Source of the DNA: Mimachlamys varia
Taxonomy: Eukaryota > Mollusca > Bivalvia > Pectinida > Pectinidae
Direction: 5' to 3'
Assembly: GCA_947623455.1 (NCBI GenBank)
Contig: OX392536.1
Coordinates: 36,399,465-36,463,464 of the forward strand
Length of the DNA stretch: 64,000 bases
Part shown: one piece after another, positions 39,307 to 48,927 of the stretch
How the letters are laid out: the number at the start of each line of letters is the position of its first letter
How positions within the stretch are numbered: the first letter of the stretch is position 1
Program-made: the position numbers and the translations under genes
The notes under the pieces: generated by a model
What the model was told of the DNA's origin: nothing
What the model saw: only the letters and a program-made list of their open reading frames with translations
Databases searched by the model: none

Positions 39307-39785
39307 GTAAGTATTTATTACAAATAAAACATCAAAAAGATTTATGTATTGTAACGTCTTGAAATATAACAAAACTATTTCCATGTTTCCTTTCGCGAAA
39401 AACAAAATACATGTGACTTCGCCTTTGCATTATTGTCACGATTTTTGTTTTTTAGCTGTTGAGGAGGTTGATTCTTTATTATTGTGTACAACTTTTTGTA
39501 TCTTTGTCAGTTTGAGATAAAGTTCAATTACATCCGTGCAAAACAATAAAACAACACTGTGGACTTACCTGAAATTTTGTCAGGTTCAGATACCTGTTCT
39601 TGTTTGTAATACATTGGGTCAATTGTGAATGAATGGAAGTTGATGTAGAGGATGGAGATATATCAGTTTTTATGCACCATTTAAGTACTAGTTTTTAAGT
39701 TCACCAAATATATGGGTTTTACGCATCTGGCCCTTCTGCTTCTACAATAGTGTAGATAATTTCGATTTTAACGTTTTGGTCCCAA

Positions 39786-39925
39786 GCATCACTGACGAGT
39801 CCTAGGGGGCGTACAAGATTAGGATGCAGTGTAATTCATGTTTTTGGCATACTGTATCTATTAATAAATGTAAAAGGTGCAGCACATGTATGTGTGTTAT
39901 GGTCATCTTTAATGTGTTTCATCAT
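39786..39925 (+). mobile_element. Hammerhead-bearing repeat, copy with intact CTGACGAG core
   Basis: Stem I left strand GCATCA is followed by the conserved core CTGACGAG, a short stem II (TCC/GGG around TAGG) and then GGATGC, the right strand of stem I (five of six pairs). The essential GAAAC has mutated to GTACA, so this copy should not cleave. Downstream sequence (CATACTGTATCTATTAA, AAAAGGTGCAGCACATG, TGTGTGTTATGGTCATC) matches the unit at 43205-43440. Confidence 0.6.
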
Positions 39926-40224
39926 TATATTGATAGTTTTGCAATTGATGATGAGTGTGTATTCACCTGTGTAATGAGTTCTAGTGTGTCCACGGGATTG
40001 CTGATATGTACTATAAAGAGACAACACTAGTAAAATATGTTTTTCTTATAGGATTGAAATTCGTCAATATCAAAGTGTGTAATACTGGCTAACGTTTAAA
40101 AGAAAAAATCATCAAAACTGCATTCTTATTTCTTCAGGATTTAAAGAACTGATTGATAATACATACTGTATATGGCACTGCTACATAATGTGGCAATAGT
40201 CATATAACTTGAATTGAAATAGAT

Positions 40225-40465
40225 GTACTGTAAGAATGTGGAAATTTACGCTTTTTTCGCTGGCATTCAATCTCCGCGAATATATCCACGCGCGAACATA
40301 TTTAACACCATTCAAACTTTACATTGTATAATAATAGTATAGGTACACTGTGCAAAGAAAATGACTGACAGCGCGAAAATGTCCATACCGTGACCAGATT
40401 GGAGGCCGACTAAGCGAAAAATAAAAATCTACTCGCGAAAATAAATATTGGTAATGCAAGATTTC
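40225..40465. mobile_element. Dispersed element with CGCGAAAATA ends, copy 1
   Basis: Begins GTACTGTAAGAATGTGG, has GGAGGCCGACTAAGCGAA internally and ends near ACTCGCGAAAATAAATA. A second diverged copy at 48681-48927 shares the TGTACTGTAA start, the TTGGAGGCTGACTAAGCG block and the GCGCGAAAATA end. No coding potential; probably a short non-autonomous DNA transposon. Boundaries are approximate. Confidence 0.6.
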
Positions 40466-40971
40466 ACAGAGCATTGCAACTTGCTCTTTGGCGTCTTTTC
40501 TTTGTTGATCTGATACACTACCTATGCGCCATTTGAGCGAGGATCTCACCTGGTTGTCTACCTTCTATTTGTCCAGTTGTTTAATTTGCTTCTGGTGCTA
40601 GGTTTTAGCGGTGATTGCCCTTATATTTAGCCTGTCGCCTGTTCTTGTCTAGTTATTTAATTTGTTTCTGATGCTAGGTTTTAGCTACTGATGCTAAGTT
40701 TTAGCGGTGTAAGCCCCTTACAGCCTATCGCCTGTCTTGTCGAGTTGTTTGAATTAGTGATGGAGAATTAAGACGGGTGTTTTTCTCTTTGCTTGCCGTT
40801 GCCTATGTTTACATTTCAGGCACTACCAATGCTTATTTTGGGCCAGAGTTTCCCCTTGTTTCTTGTACTATCTTTCAACTTTAACTTTTGATTTTCGTTA
40901 CCTCCTGATTCAGTGTTTGCCTTGGATTCCGTCTAGTTTCTTTTCACCTTCTAACACATTCTACAATATAA

Positions 40972-41055
40972 ATATGACGTACATTGTAACACATACATAT
41001 GCTGCACCTTTAAAATTTAGTAATAAATACAGTATTCCGAAAATATTAAACTGTC
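40972..41055 (-). mobile_element. Hammerhead-bearing repeat, fragment without ribozyme
   Basis: Plus-strand reading: ATGACGTACATTGTAACAC, ATGCTGCACCTTTAAAATT, ATACAGTATTCCGAAAA. This is the complement of the right half of the 208-bp unit. Homology stops at about 41050, before the ribozyme core, so this is a truncated copy. Confidence 0.5.
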
Positions 41056-41189
41056 GAATTTATAGTGTCGTATCAGTGGAAAACGATTCAAAGACACCCA
41101 GTCCTGTATACTGCTCGGTCACATTGGCTGAACCAGTTGTTCACGTTACCCTTTAATGCGAAGCAGGGACCAACAACTACTAGCTTAAA

Positions 41190-41295
41190 GCAGCATATGT
41201 GTGTGTTACGTCTTCTTTAATGATAGGTGGTGGCAGAGTCTGTTGGTGGATTTTTTAGTCCGCGAAGTTTGCTAGAGCCTCCATTGCCACAAAAA
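41190..41295 (+). mobile_element. Hammerhead-bearing repeat, left-half fragment
   Basis: Shares CATATGTGTGTGTTACGTC, TTCTTTAATGATAGG, GTTGGTGGATTTTTTAGTCC and GCCTCCATTGCCACA with the left half of the 43205-43440 unit, and diverges just where the ribozyme would begin. Confidence 0.55.
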
Positions 41296-41976
41296 ATCTG
41301 ATAAAATCGAGAGGCCACCGCATGTGGACTAAGGATTTTATCCACGTGTGAGCGATGAGAAAATTGTTCGAGCGACTAACAGTGCAAATTCAGTGTGATA
41401 ATCTGTTGTTCATTTATGTACTACTTCAACTGAAAAACTAATTTTGGCAAACGTAATCGAACAGAGGATTTGCGTGGAGAAATACCATGAACTTTAAAAT
41501 AATGTGAAAACAAAATAATTTGAAAACGATGATATCGTCATTGACTTTCTAATATGCACATTTACGCTGGAAATAGTGTTTCTATTCTGAAAGTTATCAT
41601 TTTTTTCATTAACTGTTATTGACATTTTTATGACGGACTATTGTTTACGCGGATCGCTTTGTTGGGATACTATTTTCCGTTTTCCGTCCACGACGTCATT
41701 TTTTTGCGCGTATTGAGAAATATGTTCCCAAGTGCTGGGAAATAAGGAAATGCGTTCTCAAGTTCATCTCAATTCGTTGTCAACTTCTTCTGACACTGTC
41801 AGCCAATGATAATGAGTTAATCATGTTACCGGTAGGTGGTATAAAGTAGTAAATACATTGTAGATGGCAATATCCATTTCTATGGGAATGATGTATACAA
41901 TAGTGTTCTATGTGGACAATTTTGTTAGTTCTCAATATTTTGAGCATATAATTTATGATATTCATTTACATTTTAC
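41296..41976. other. Unassigned spacer
   Basis: AT-rich sequence with a short T run and GACGTCATTTTT near 41691. No gene, repeat or element is recognised. Confidence 0.45.
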
Positions 41977-41980
41977 TTAA

Positions 41981-42364
41981 AGGCCCAATATACGTAACTT
42001 CGGGGGAATTTTCGTGATTTTGAAAAATTCTGAAAAAAATCCAGCTGATAACCATGCAAAAATAAGCCTAAAACGAAGTAAACCTGAGCGGTAACTAACA
42101 AGAAACTCTTTACAAAAAAATCCAAAGAATTGAAAATAATTCAGGTGGGGCCCACTTCAACAACAAACCGAAGGCAGAAGCCGGTTCGAAATGGACGCGT
42201 GTTTACAAATAGCGTGTTTCAACTGCTGCTGTACCGGTAACCGCGAAAGAATTCATCTTGAATATTGCTGATATCATTTAATCTTAACTAAATCTATAAA
42301 TATAATAAGTTATTAGGCTTGATTTTCGCTTCAAGTTTTGCCAAAAGTTACGTATATTGGGCCT
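41981..42364. mobile_element. TTAA-flanked MITE, 384 bp
   Basis: The two ends are perfect 20-bp inverted repeats: AGGCCCAATATACGTAACTT at 41981-42000 and its complement at 42345-42364. Each end is directly flanked by TTAA (41977-41980 and 42365-42368), the target site used by piggyBac and Kolobok transposases. The interior has no ORF, so it is non-autonomous. The identical ends and intact target duplication suggest a fairly recent insertion. Confidence 0.88.
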
Positions 42365-42699
42365 TTAATGCTATCATCATATGAACTTTGTCTTTGTATC
42401 AGCGTTTTCTCCTCAAAACCGTATGTAAATGTGTAGATACCTATATGTGTGTACGTAGGCAGCCTTATCCCTTTGATCTTCGAACGTACATGATGCGTGG
42501 TGAATAGACGATATCTTCATGTGAGGTAATTAATAGCCAGACAGATCGTAATCGTGTTCGTTCATATGCATGACGCGACACGCGCATAGATATGTAAACG
42601 AGTCTTCGCGGCGGTAAATCAATTGGTCGAGTGCTAGATTTGTTGAAAAAATATCACGTGATCGAATTGATGACATATTGACATTGACTCGGCTTATGG

Positions 42700-43040
42700 A
42701 CTATGAGCAAGTTTATGGTCGCCATCTTTGACTCACTGAGAAATATTTTGTGCCTTTGTGTGATATGAAGATTGACTTTTTTAAGTATGCTCATTAGTGT
42801 GCTTACCTGCTGTGATTGAGAATGATGACTCGGTTCTCACTTTGCAGACTTGGTATTTACAACGATCTGACAATGCGTTAAATGGCGTGTCGTCGATGAA
42901 GCAGAAGACACTTACACTTCCGGAACACCTGGTCGTATTTTCTGGTACTTTAAAAGGGATATCTGTGGATTGTTTCTTTGTTCATATGTTGCCCCTAATT
43001 TAATTGATTTCGAGTTCTAATTTGGATTATGAAGACAAAA
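42700..43040 (+). mobile_element. Dispersed small-ORF repeat family, copy 1
   Basis: Contains GTATGCTCATTAGTGTGC, TGACTCGGTTCTCACTTTG, GTCGTCGATGAAGCAGAAG, CTTCCGGAACACCTGG and TTGATTTCGAGTTC, in the same order as the copies near 45.6, 50.7 and 55.3 kb. Relative to those, the small ORF here has a 2-bp deletion just after its ATG (42882), so its frame is broken. Confidence 0.75.
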
Positions 43041-43204
43041 TACCACGTGATAGATATGATAATATGACGACACGGACTCGATTTGTAGACAAAGATCTGA
43101 TGACACTATTACCAAGGAACTGATGACGATATCGCATCCCTAACTTGTATTATTCATCTCCTTTACATTAGTCACACATCGACTCATCTTAATGAGTCGG
43201 TGTG

Positions 43205-43440
43205 CAGAGAATTTGTGTGTGTGTTACGTCATCTTTAATTATAGGGGGTGGTAGACTCTGCCGGTGGATTTTTAGTCCCCTGGTTTGCTAAAGTCTCCAT
43301 AGCCACAGTCACTGACTGAGTCCTAGGAGGACGAAACAGCTGTATGATGCAGTTTAATTCATTTTTTCGGCATACTGTATCTATTACCAATTTAAAAGGT
43401 GCAGTGCAGTATTTGTGTGTATTACGTCATCCTTAATAAT
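43205..43440 (+). mobile_element. Hammerhead-ribozyme-bearing tandem unit (208 bp), best copy
   Basis: One full unit plus the start of a second: TTACGTCATC is repeated 208 bp apart, as GTTACGTC (43223) and ATTACGTC (43431). Between them lie GGTGGATTTTTAGTCCCC, the ribozyme at 43306-43350, TCGGCATACTGTATC and AAAAGGTGCAGTGCAG. Ribozyme-bearing units with tandem repeats of a few hundred bp are known from retrozymes and from the terminal repeats of Penelope-like elements, including in bivalves. No ORF. Confidence 0.65.
43306..43350 (+). ncRNA. Type I hammerhead ribozyme, degenerate
   Basis: Order of parts: stem I left (CAGTCA, diverged from the GCATCA seen at 39786), core CTGACTGAG (one T more than the consensus CTGANGAG), stem II GTCC/GGAC closing a TAGGA loop, the conserved CGAAAC, a self-complementary stem III ACAGCTGT with no loop, the cleavage triplet GTA (43342-43344), then stem I right TGATGC. 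A loopless palindromic stem III would favour cleavage as a dimer. The extra core T probably inactivates this copy. The two best copies complement each other's defects, so the family consensus is a full ribozyme. Confidence 0.6.
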
Positions 43441-43629
43441 AAGTACATTTCCTTAGTGTATTAATTCACATATATCACCTTACCCGTACATCGCCTTGTT
43501 CATACACACTACCTCACATTCATAGATACACCACCTTACCTTATTAATAAAGCACCTTATTCATGATCCCTTTGTTAATGCATACATCATCTTACCAGGA
43601 TACATTTGTCCCCTTGCCTTATTCACATA

Positions 43630-43770
43630 TACATACATGTAAACATTCCCTTATCTTACATGGCGGTTGTTGAAGCAGAAGACGCTTACTTTTTCGGAAC
43701 ACCTTGTCCCATTCTCTTTTACTTGTACGAGGGTCTATGTGAAAATATTTTCTTTATTCCTATTTTGCCC
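43630..43770 (+). mobile_element. Dispersed small-ORF repeat family, copy 2 (short)
   Basis: From the ATG at 43660 the sequence reads MAVVEAEDAYFFGTP in frame, then a YEGL segment, in the order shared with the other copies. The open frame continues past the repeat to about 43866. Sequence upstream of about 43640 is unrelated to the longer copies. Confidence 0.6.
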
Positions 43771-45589
43771 CTATTTTCTGATTTATGTTTTCTTATTCAC
43801 ACACCTAGTGTATACATCAAATCACATAATCCAAAATCATCGAATCATACCTTAAATGTCAACTAGTAATACTTTTCTATCCTGTTTGATAGTATATGAA
43901 ACATTGACTGTGTGGAGCTGGATGCGGTGCTCCCTTTAATTAACACCTAGCCGTTATACGTGTACAGATGGCTGTTTGTCATAGCCAGGCAGTGTGATTT
44001 ATTGGTTTACCGAGATGGATGTTATAGTCGAGTGTAAGACTGTACCACACAAGGGAGGGGGGGGGTACAATATGGGTAGAAAACTACGTGATAATAAGTA
44101 CAATAAAAGCATTCCTGTACATTTGATAAGCATTACGTTCACGTAGGCTTGTCATTATTTGCCCAATACGTGCCCCATGCTGATCAAACGGCTACTGATC
44201 GTGGCCTATATACCCGTTACCATTTGATTTACGTTAAAGAATGTAAGATTGGATGAAAGTTATGTAGAAACTATTACATTCTGTTGTCCTCAAACACTTG
44301 TTAAAATAATGTCAGGAGTACATGAGTGAGTATATTATGTAGCAGTATTCGCATGGCCTTTGGTTTTGACTACTGATCATTAAAGAACCACGTTCTGATT
44401 AAATATTAAAGTTTTGGAAATTCAAAAAAAATATATATATTTATTTCATTTTTATTTTAATTGTACACGTGCGACTTAAGAATGTTCCCTGTACACAGGT
44501 ACCCACTGGTTCCACATACATATGAGGGATCTTTAGAGGAGCGATGTTTCCATTTCAGCATATGATACATAGCTCTAGACGTGACTTCGATCGCCATATT
44601 AATTTCAGGCTTGTACCCACATCAAAGGTTCCTTCGCAATGGTTAAGCCCACTTAAAGATGATTTACATAGGACTCGAACGATATTCATAACCTTCAACG
44701 TTGATTGCATCAATTTTATAATGGTTCAAACAGTTTGAACCAGGATTATATTATAGTCCTTTAATGGCAGGTGATACCTTGGTAAATACACCACAAAACG
44801 ACGCCAGAATCTGGTATCGAGCATCTGATATATGATAGCCCATATTCATAATAAAACGTGAAGGACTTCTGTCAAAAGTAAATTGATGACGAAATATTGA
44901 TTAATCATTTAGATTACCATAATAGAAATAGTCGATTTCACTGTAAGCGACATGTGATCCTTGCATTGTATCCTGTTATGCTGAGGTATTGATTACCCCT
45001 TGTTCATTTCAATAGTAAGCATGTGGTATTCTATTTTGGTCGGGTTGGAATAATGACCGTAATGCACATGTTTCATAACTATTAGCCGTGTTATATTGTA
45101 GGTCATTGCCAAATGCTTTAAGTCTATTTGTAGATTTTCATTTGGGTGTCCATTACTGATTACTGTTTACACAAACCTGTTATTTCGATGATATTTATAC
45201 AACAGGAATCGAACATTTGAAGCGATGATCTTTTGACAAGAACTGAGGGGAAACAAAGAGATATAAGTGTCATTCTCTTAAACATAATCAATGCCACACC
45301 AACCCACACACGCTCTCCATTGGTAAATAGGACAAAACAAGCACAGAAACATTACATTGTGGGCTAAGGTCAATTACATAAACCGGTGTACGTCGATGGG
45401 TGGGCGTTGGGAGTTTATGTTTGTTTATTCATGTATATAATTTGGCAAGACAAGAGACAGAGACGACACCAAAATAAAACGAAGGACAATTGAGCGGCTG
45501 TTCCATAGGAAGTATCGTAGTGTTGATGTGTTCTTGCAAATAGGTCCGATACGTTTAGACACATCTACAAACTTTGGTGAAAGAAAAAC
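43771..45589. other. Unassigned spacer
   Basis: AT-rich, with a poly-G run at 44056-44065 and an A/AT run near 44425. ORF 44544-44738 has no recognised features. No gene or element is recognised. Confidence 0.45.
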
Positions 45590-46030
45590 AAATCATTGAA
45601 TACCAAAGCGTCAACGAAACCAAAATCCGAACTCAAAATCGATTTAACTAGAGGCAAAATAGGAACAAAAGAAAGAAATACGTGGAAATAAAATAAGAGA
45701 ATACCGAAGCGTCAACATAATCATAATCCAAACTCAAAATCGATTAAACCAGGGGCAAAATTTGAACAAAGGAAAGATTTACATGGAGACCCTTGCAAAA
45801 GTACCAGAGAATAAGACCAGGTGCTCCGGAAGAGTAAGCGTCTTCTGCTTCATCGACGACACCCGCCATGTAAATCTTTGTCACATCCAAGTAAACATCA
45901 AGGTCTCAAAATGAGAACCGAGTATCATTGTCAATCACAACAAGTTAACACACTAATGAGCATACTCAAAAACGTCCATCTTCATATCACTTAAAGATAC
46001 AGAATATTTCTCAATGAGACCAAGATGGCG
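45590..46030 (-). mobile_element. Dispersed small-ORF repeat family, copy 3 (longest)
   Basis: Minus-strand copy with an internal direct repeat of about 104 bp: the blocks starting GAATACCAAAGCGTCAACG (45598) and GAATACCGAAGCGTCAAC (45702) each run through an AACTCAAAATCGATT segment. An intact 41-codon ORF lies on the minus strand at 45869-45744, starting MAGVVDEAEDAYSS and ending FVQILPLV. The far end reads GGTCGCCATCTTGGTCTC on the minus strand, also found near 42720. Confidence 0.75.
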
Positions 46031-46145
46031 ACCAAAAAAATTAGTAAGAACATTTTTTGTAATAAGCATAATAGCAAGTAGGCATCATCGTCTTCATCAT
46101 CATCAATCTTCGCAATCTTAACAATCATCACATTTTAACTATTCA

Positions 46146-46184
46146 GACGTCATCATCATCATCTTCATTGTAATGATGACGTCA
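46146..46184. promoter_or_regulatory. CRE-like sites just upstream of the VMAT coding exon
   Basis: A GACGTCA half-plus site at 46146-46152 and a perfect TGACGTCA at 46177-46184, separated by ATC-rich microsatellite-like sequence. They lie within intronic DNA if the upstream first-exon model is right. Possible CREB/ATF sites; function is inferred only. Confidence 0.25.
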
Positions 46185-46239
46185 TTTGTTACAAAATCAT
46201 AATCATAGTTATCATCATTAATATGCTTTATATTTTCAG

Positions 46240-46460
46240 TGACTATTTGCCTTGGACGACGGTGGAAGTGACTTCCGTTGAGATCGGGTGACCTGGCAGA
46301 GACAGTTAGCTCTCCCTGCCGTGAGAGATGACGGTTCGGGAGGTTGTCTCCCCTGTAAAACTGCGGGACTGTCTTGCACGATGTCGACAGTCCCGCAAGT
46401 TGGTGCTTATCATTGTGTTCATCGCATTGTTTCTCGACAACATGCTTCTAACTGTTGTTG
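46240..46460 (+). CDS. VMAT: Vesicular monoamine transporter, first coding exon
   Basis: VMAT (SLC18A family) loads serotonin, dopamine and other monoamines into synaptic vesicles in exchange for protons. The exon follows an acceptor (TATTTTCAG, G at 46239); 46240-46327 is 5-prime UTR and the coding part starts at ATG 46328. It encodes 44 residues plus one base and ends at donor GTAAGTGTG (46461). Residues 1-24 are the basic cytosolic N-terminus ending QSRKL; TM1 follows with FIALFLDNMLLTVV. The Asp at residue 37 matches the TM1 Asp (Asp33 of human VMAT2) needed for substrate binding. The downstream continuation VPIIP confirms VMAT rather than the acetylcholine transporter VAChT, which differs in this motif. 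ATG 46328 is the first in-frame ATG of the exon. Confidence 0.92.
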
Positions 46461-47132
46461 GTAAGTGTGTACTTAAGTTGTATTTCACCAACCATACACA
46501 ATGTGTAATTGTATCTGAATTTCACACTGGCACTTAAACATGTTAAATAATGATGACGTTTGACCGGAATGTAACAGATGCTTAAAACATGAATAAGTGT
46601 CATCATAATCATTCATTTTACCTTAAAGACACTTTCCATCCTATAACTGTTTTTAATGCAACATTTGAAATTATTTTAGAGAATAAATGCCCTGGCCCCA
46701 GTTTCATCAACGTTCCTTAACTTAAGGAAATTCCTTAACTTAAAAATATCCTTAGGAAAGCATTACAGAAGTTAAGAAAAGTTCCTTAGCTAAGGAGTTT
46801 CCCCTTAAATTATGTAATGCTTTCCTATGGACATTTTTAAGTTAATGAATTTCCTTAAGTTAAGGAACGTTGATGAAACCGGGGCCTGTTGCGTTTTCCG
46901 AAATCAGAAAGCAATTTATATGCTATTTACATTTCCATAGGCATTTAAATATCACGTCAATAATTATACATAAATACACAAAACCAATAGAACCCTCCCG
47001 CCAATGGAAATGGATTCAAGGGGAAATAAGAAAGATCTTATCTCATCGAAATTAGAATAAAAAAGAGTAAATTGTTAAATGTATTTCTACACAAAAGAAA
47101 ATAAGACATTAACTTTTATTTCATACTTTCAG
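46461..47132 (+). other. VMAT intron (672 bp) hosting a MITE
   Basis: Bounded by GTAAGT (46461) and TTTCAG (47132). Splitting a valine codon 1/2 across it restores the LTVVVPIIP motif, which fixes both splice sites. It contains the inverted-repeat element at 46694-46886, listed separately. Confidence 0.9.
46694..46886. mobile_element. Fold-back MITE, 193 bp, in the VMAT intron
   Basis: The ends are long inverted repeats: GGCCCCAGTTTCATCAACG at 46694 and, on the complement from 46886, GGCCCCGGTTTCATCAACG. Complementarity continues inward for about 90 bp through TTCCTTAACTTAAGGAAATT and AGGAAAGCATTACA with few mismatches, so the whole element can fold into one hairpin. No ORF and no clear target duplication. 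Confidence 0.88.
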
Positions 47133-47523
47133 TTCCAATCATTCCAAATTTCATACGAAAACTGGAGGCTCCGTATCGCACGATGAACGTTTCCGTTCCA
47201 CCAGGTCAAACGGAAGTGGTTTGTTCTAACAGTACGAACTTCACTCTGCAAACAAGCGCTGACATGGACCCAGGAAGTCCCGGATGGACCAGCTTCACAA
47301 CAATCTCCTCATTTTATGCCCAGACAACACCAGGGCCATGGATATATTGTGAAAATCGTACAACTAACGTGAAAAATAATTCTTCAGAAATTGTGGTCGT
47401 AGAGGAAGAAATAGTACGTCACGCCGAGTTAGCCAATGAAAATGTCAAAGTAGGATTATTGTTTGCGTCCAAAGCTTTGGTACAGCTATTGTTTAACCCC
47501 TTTGTTGGAACCCTAACTAACAG
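47133..47523 (+). CDS. VMAT: Vesicular monoamine transporter, second coding exon
   Basis: Encodes residues 45-174 plus two bases of residue 175, ending at donor GTAAGTG (47524). It starts with the end of TM1 ([11 protein letters not shown]), continues through the large luminal loop and ends in TM2 and the short cytosolic loop ([17 protein letters not shown], then [10 protein letters not shown]). The loop carries N-glycosylation sequons at about residues 63, 77, 80, 119, 126 and 127 and two cysteines (about 75 and 117). Lys158 in TM2 corresponds to the Lys of the ASKA motif in vertebrate VMATs, thought to pair with a distal Asp. Loop length and placement fit the family; loop sequence is poorly conserved, as usual. 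The rest of the 12-TM protein (roughly two thirds) is not seen. Confidence 0.92.
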
Positions 47524-48680
47524 GTAAGTGTTTTTATTGAAATATATCATGCGAATTATCCCTGTATAATCCGTATTGCTTATACTATCGTTGACCGTGG
47601 TGATACGTTTGAAAGCTGCAAAACCAATCTTAACAATTTTTGGTATGCTGCGTACGGCCCCGTGGGAATACTTAGGATAACAAAATTTGGTAAGCTGCGT
47701 TTGGTCCCAAGAAATATCGAGACTTGACATCATAAGTACTATACCCTCGCAACAAGTGCGCACGGACAGTTTAAAGAAAACTGGAATATTTGTCAGCTTA
47801 ACGTCTCCTCATTATTACACTTGTGTCAGCCCTACATGTACATACAATGCCATATTTGAAAAAAATAACATTTCACCCTTTGGATATATCTGGGCGGGAA
47901 AATAAAAGTGAGGATAATAAAAGTATGTATCTGCATGTGTATTTTAAAGCCATAATTTAAGTTTTTAACTTTTAAATTTCAAATTGACATCGGGCCGATA
48001 CCCGCGAAAGTTAGGTACTATCATATCTCCAGATCGTCATTTTGTGTAAAATTCGAGAAAATTGATATTCGCGAAAATAGCTGGCTATTCCGTATTAATC
48101 AGAGATTTTCCCCTTTTGGTACCGTCATGGCATGTGCTTTATTGTCCCCTTTCAACGACAAAAGATAGCAAACTCTGCAAATTGTAACTATCTTTGGATT
48201 ACATAACTCTTTTCGATTAGGAACTTTTGTCAAAAATACATTTATATATAACAAAATATCCTCCAAGCATTAAATTGTTACTATGCCAGATATGAGCTTT
48301 CTGCTCAAATATAGTCCCTAGACATGTAGCGCTGTAGTTAAAGCGAACTTTATTTAACGGCAGGTTTACTTTGTATACCGGAACCTGTAGTAAATGGTTT
48401 AATGATATATCCTGTAGCTGCGTGAATAGCCAGAAAATGGAAAAACGTTTCCATTGCCTACATACAAAGGAAAAGTGGCGGGACCACATGCAAAGTCTTA
48501 ATTGTTTGGTCCATTATACAAGAAAGATGATCAAATCAAAACATTGTTCGATCGAGATTTGCTATGTTAATATTAATTCGATCGTCATCTCTGATTTCGT
48601 CTATTGATATAGGTTAACACCCCTGTGCTCCTCTATCCACCCTACGGTCACGTAATGGAAAGAAGCAACATAGAATATGT
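47524..48680. other. VMAT second intron, first part
   Basis: Opens at the donor of the second coding exon. Near 47640-47710 two GGTATGCTGCG/GGTAAGCTGCG-like blocks about 50 bp apart suggest an old repeat, and 48003-48090 has two CGCGAAA segments like those of the 40225 element. No VMAT exon 3 was recognised; chance ORFs at 47687 and 48371 carry no transporter motif. Confidence 0.5.
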
Positions 48681-48927
48681 TGTACTGTAAAAGTGGAATT
48701 ATTCGCGGATTAGAATTTTTCTCTTATTTCTCTTGTATTAAATCTCCACGAGTATAACAAAACGCAAATATATTCAACACTTCTCAAATTCTATAGTGTT
48801 TAATAGAATAACATTTATACACACCACCAAACAACACGACTCACTGCACAAACAAAATTCCACACCGCAAACAGTTTGGAGGCTGACTAAGCGAAGAATT
48901 CTATGCGCGAAAATACCTACTTTTACT
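48681..48927. mobile_element. Dispersed element with CGCGAAAATA ends, copy 2
   Basis: Same architecture as 40225-40465: begins TGTACTGTAAAAGTGGAA, contains TTGGAGGCTGACTAAGCG and ends TGCGCGAAAATACC. Divergence between the two copies is high, so both are old. Confidence 0.6.

Noticed and set aside
47419..47763. 114-codon minus-strand ORF opposite VMAT exon 2
   Set aside because: It is the antisense shadow of a well-supported exon and its intron.
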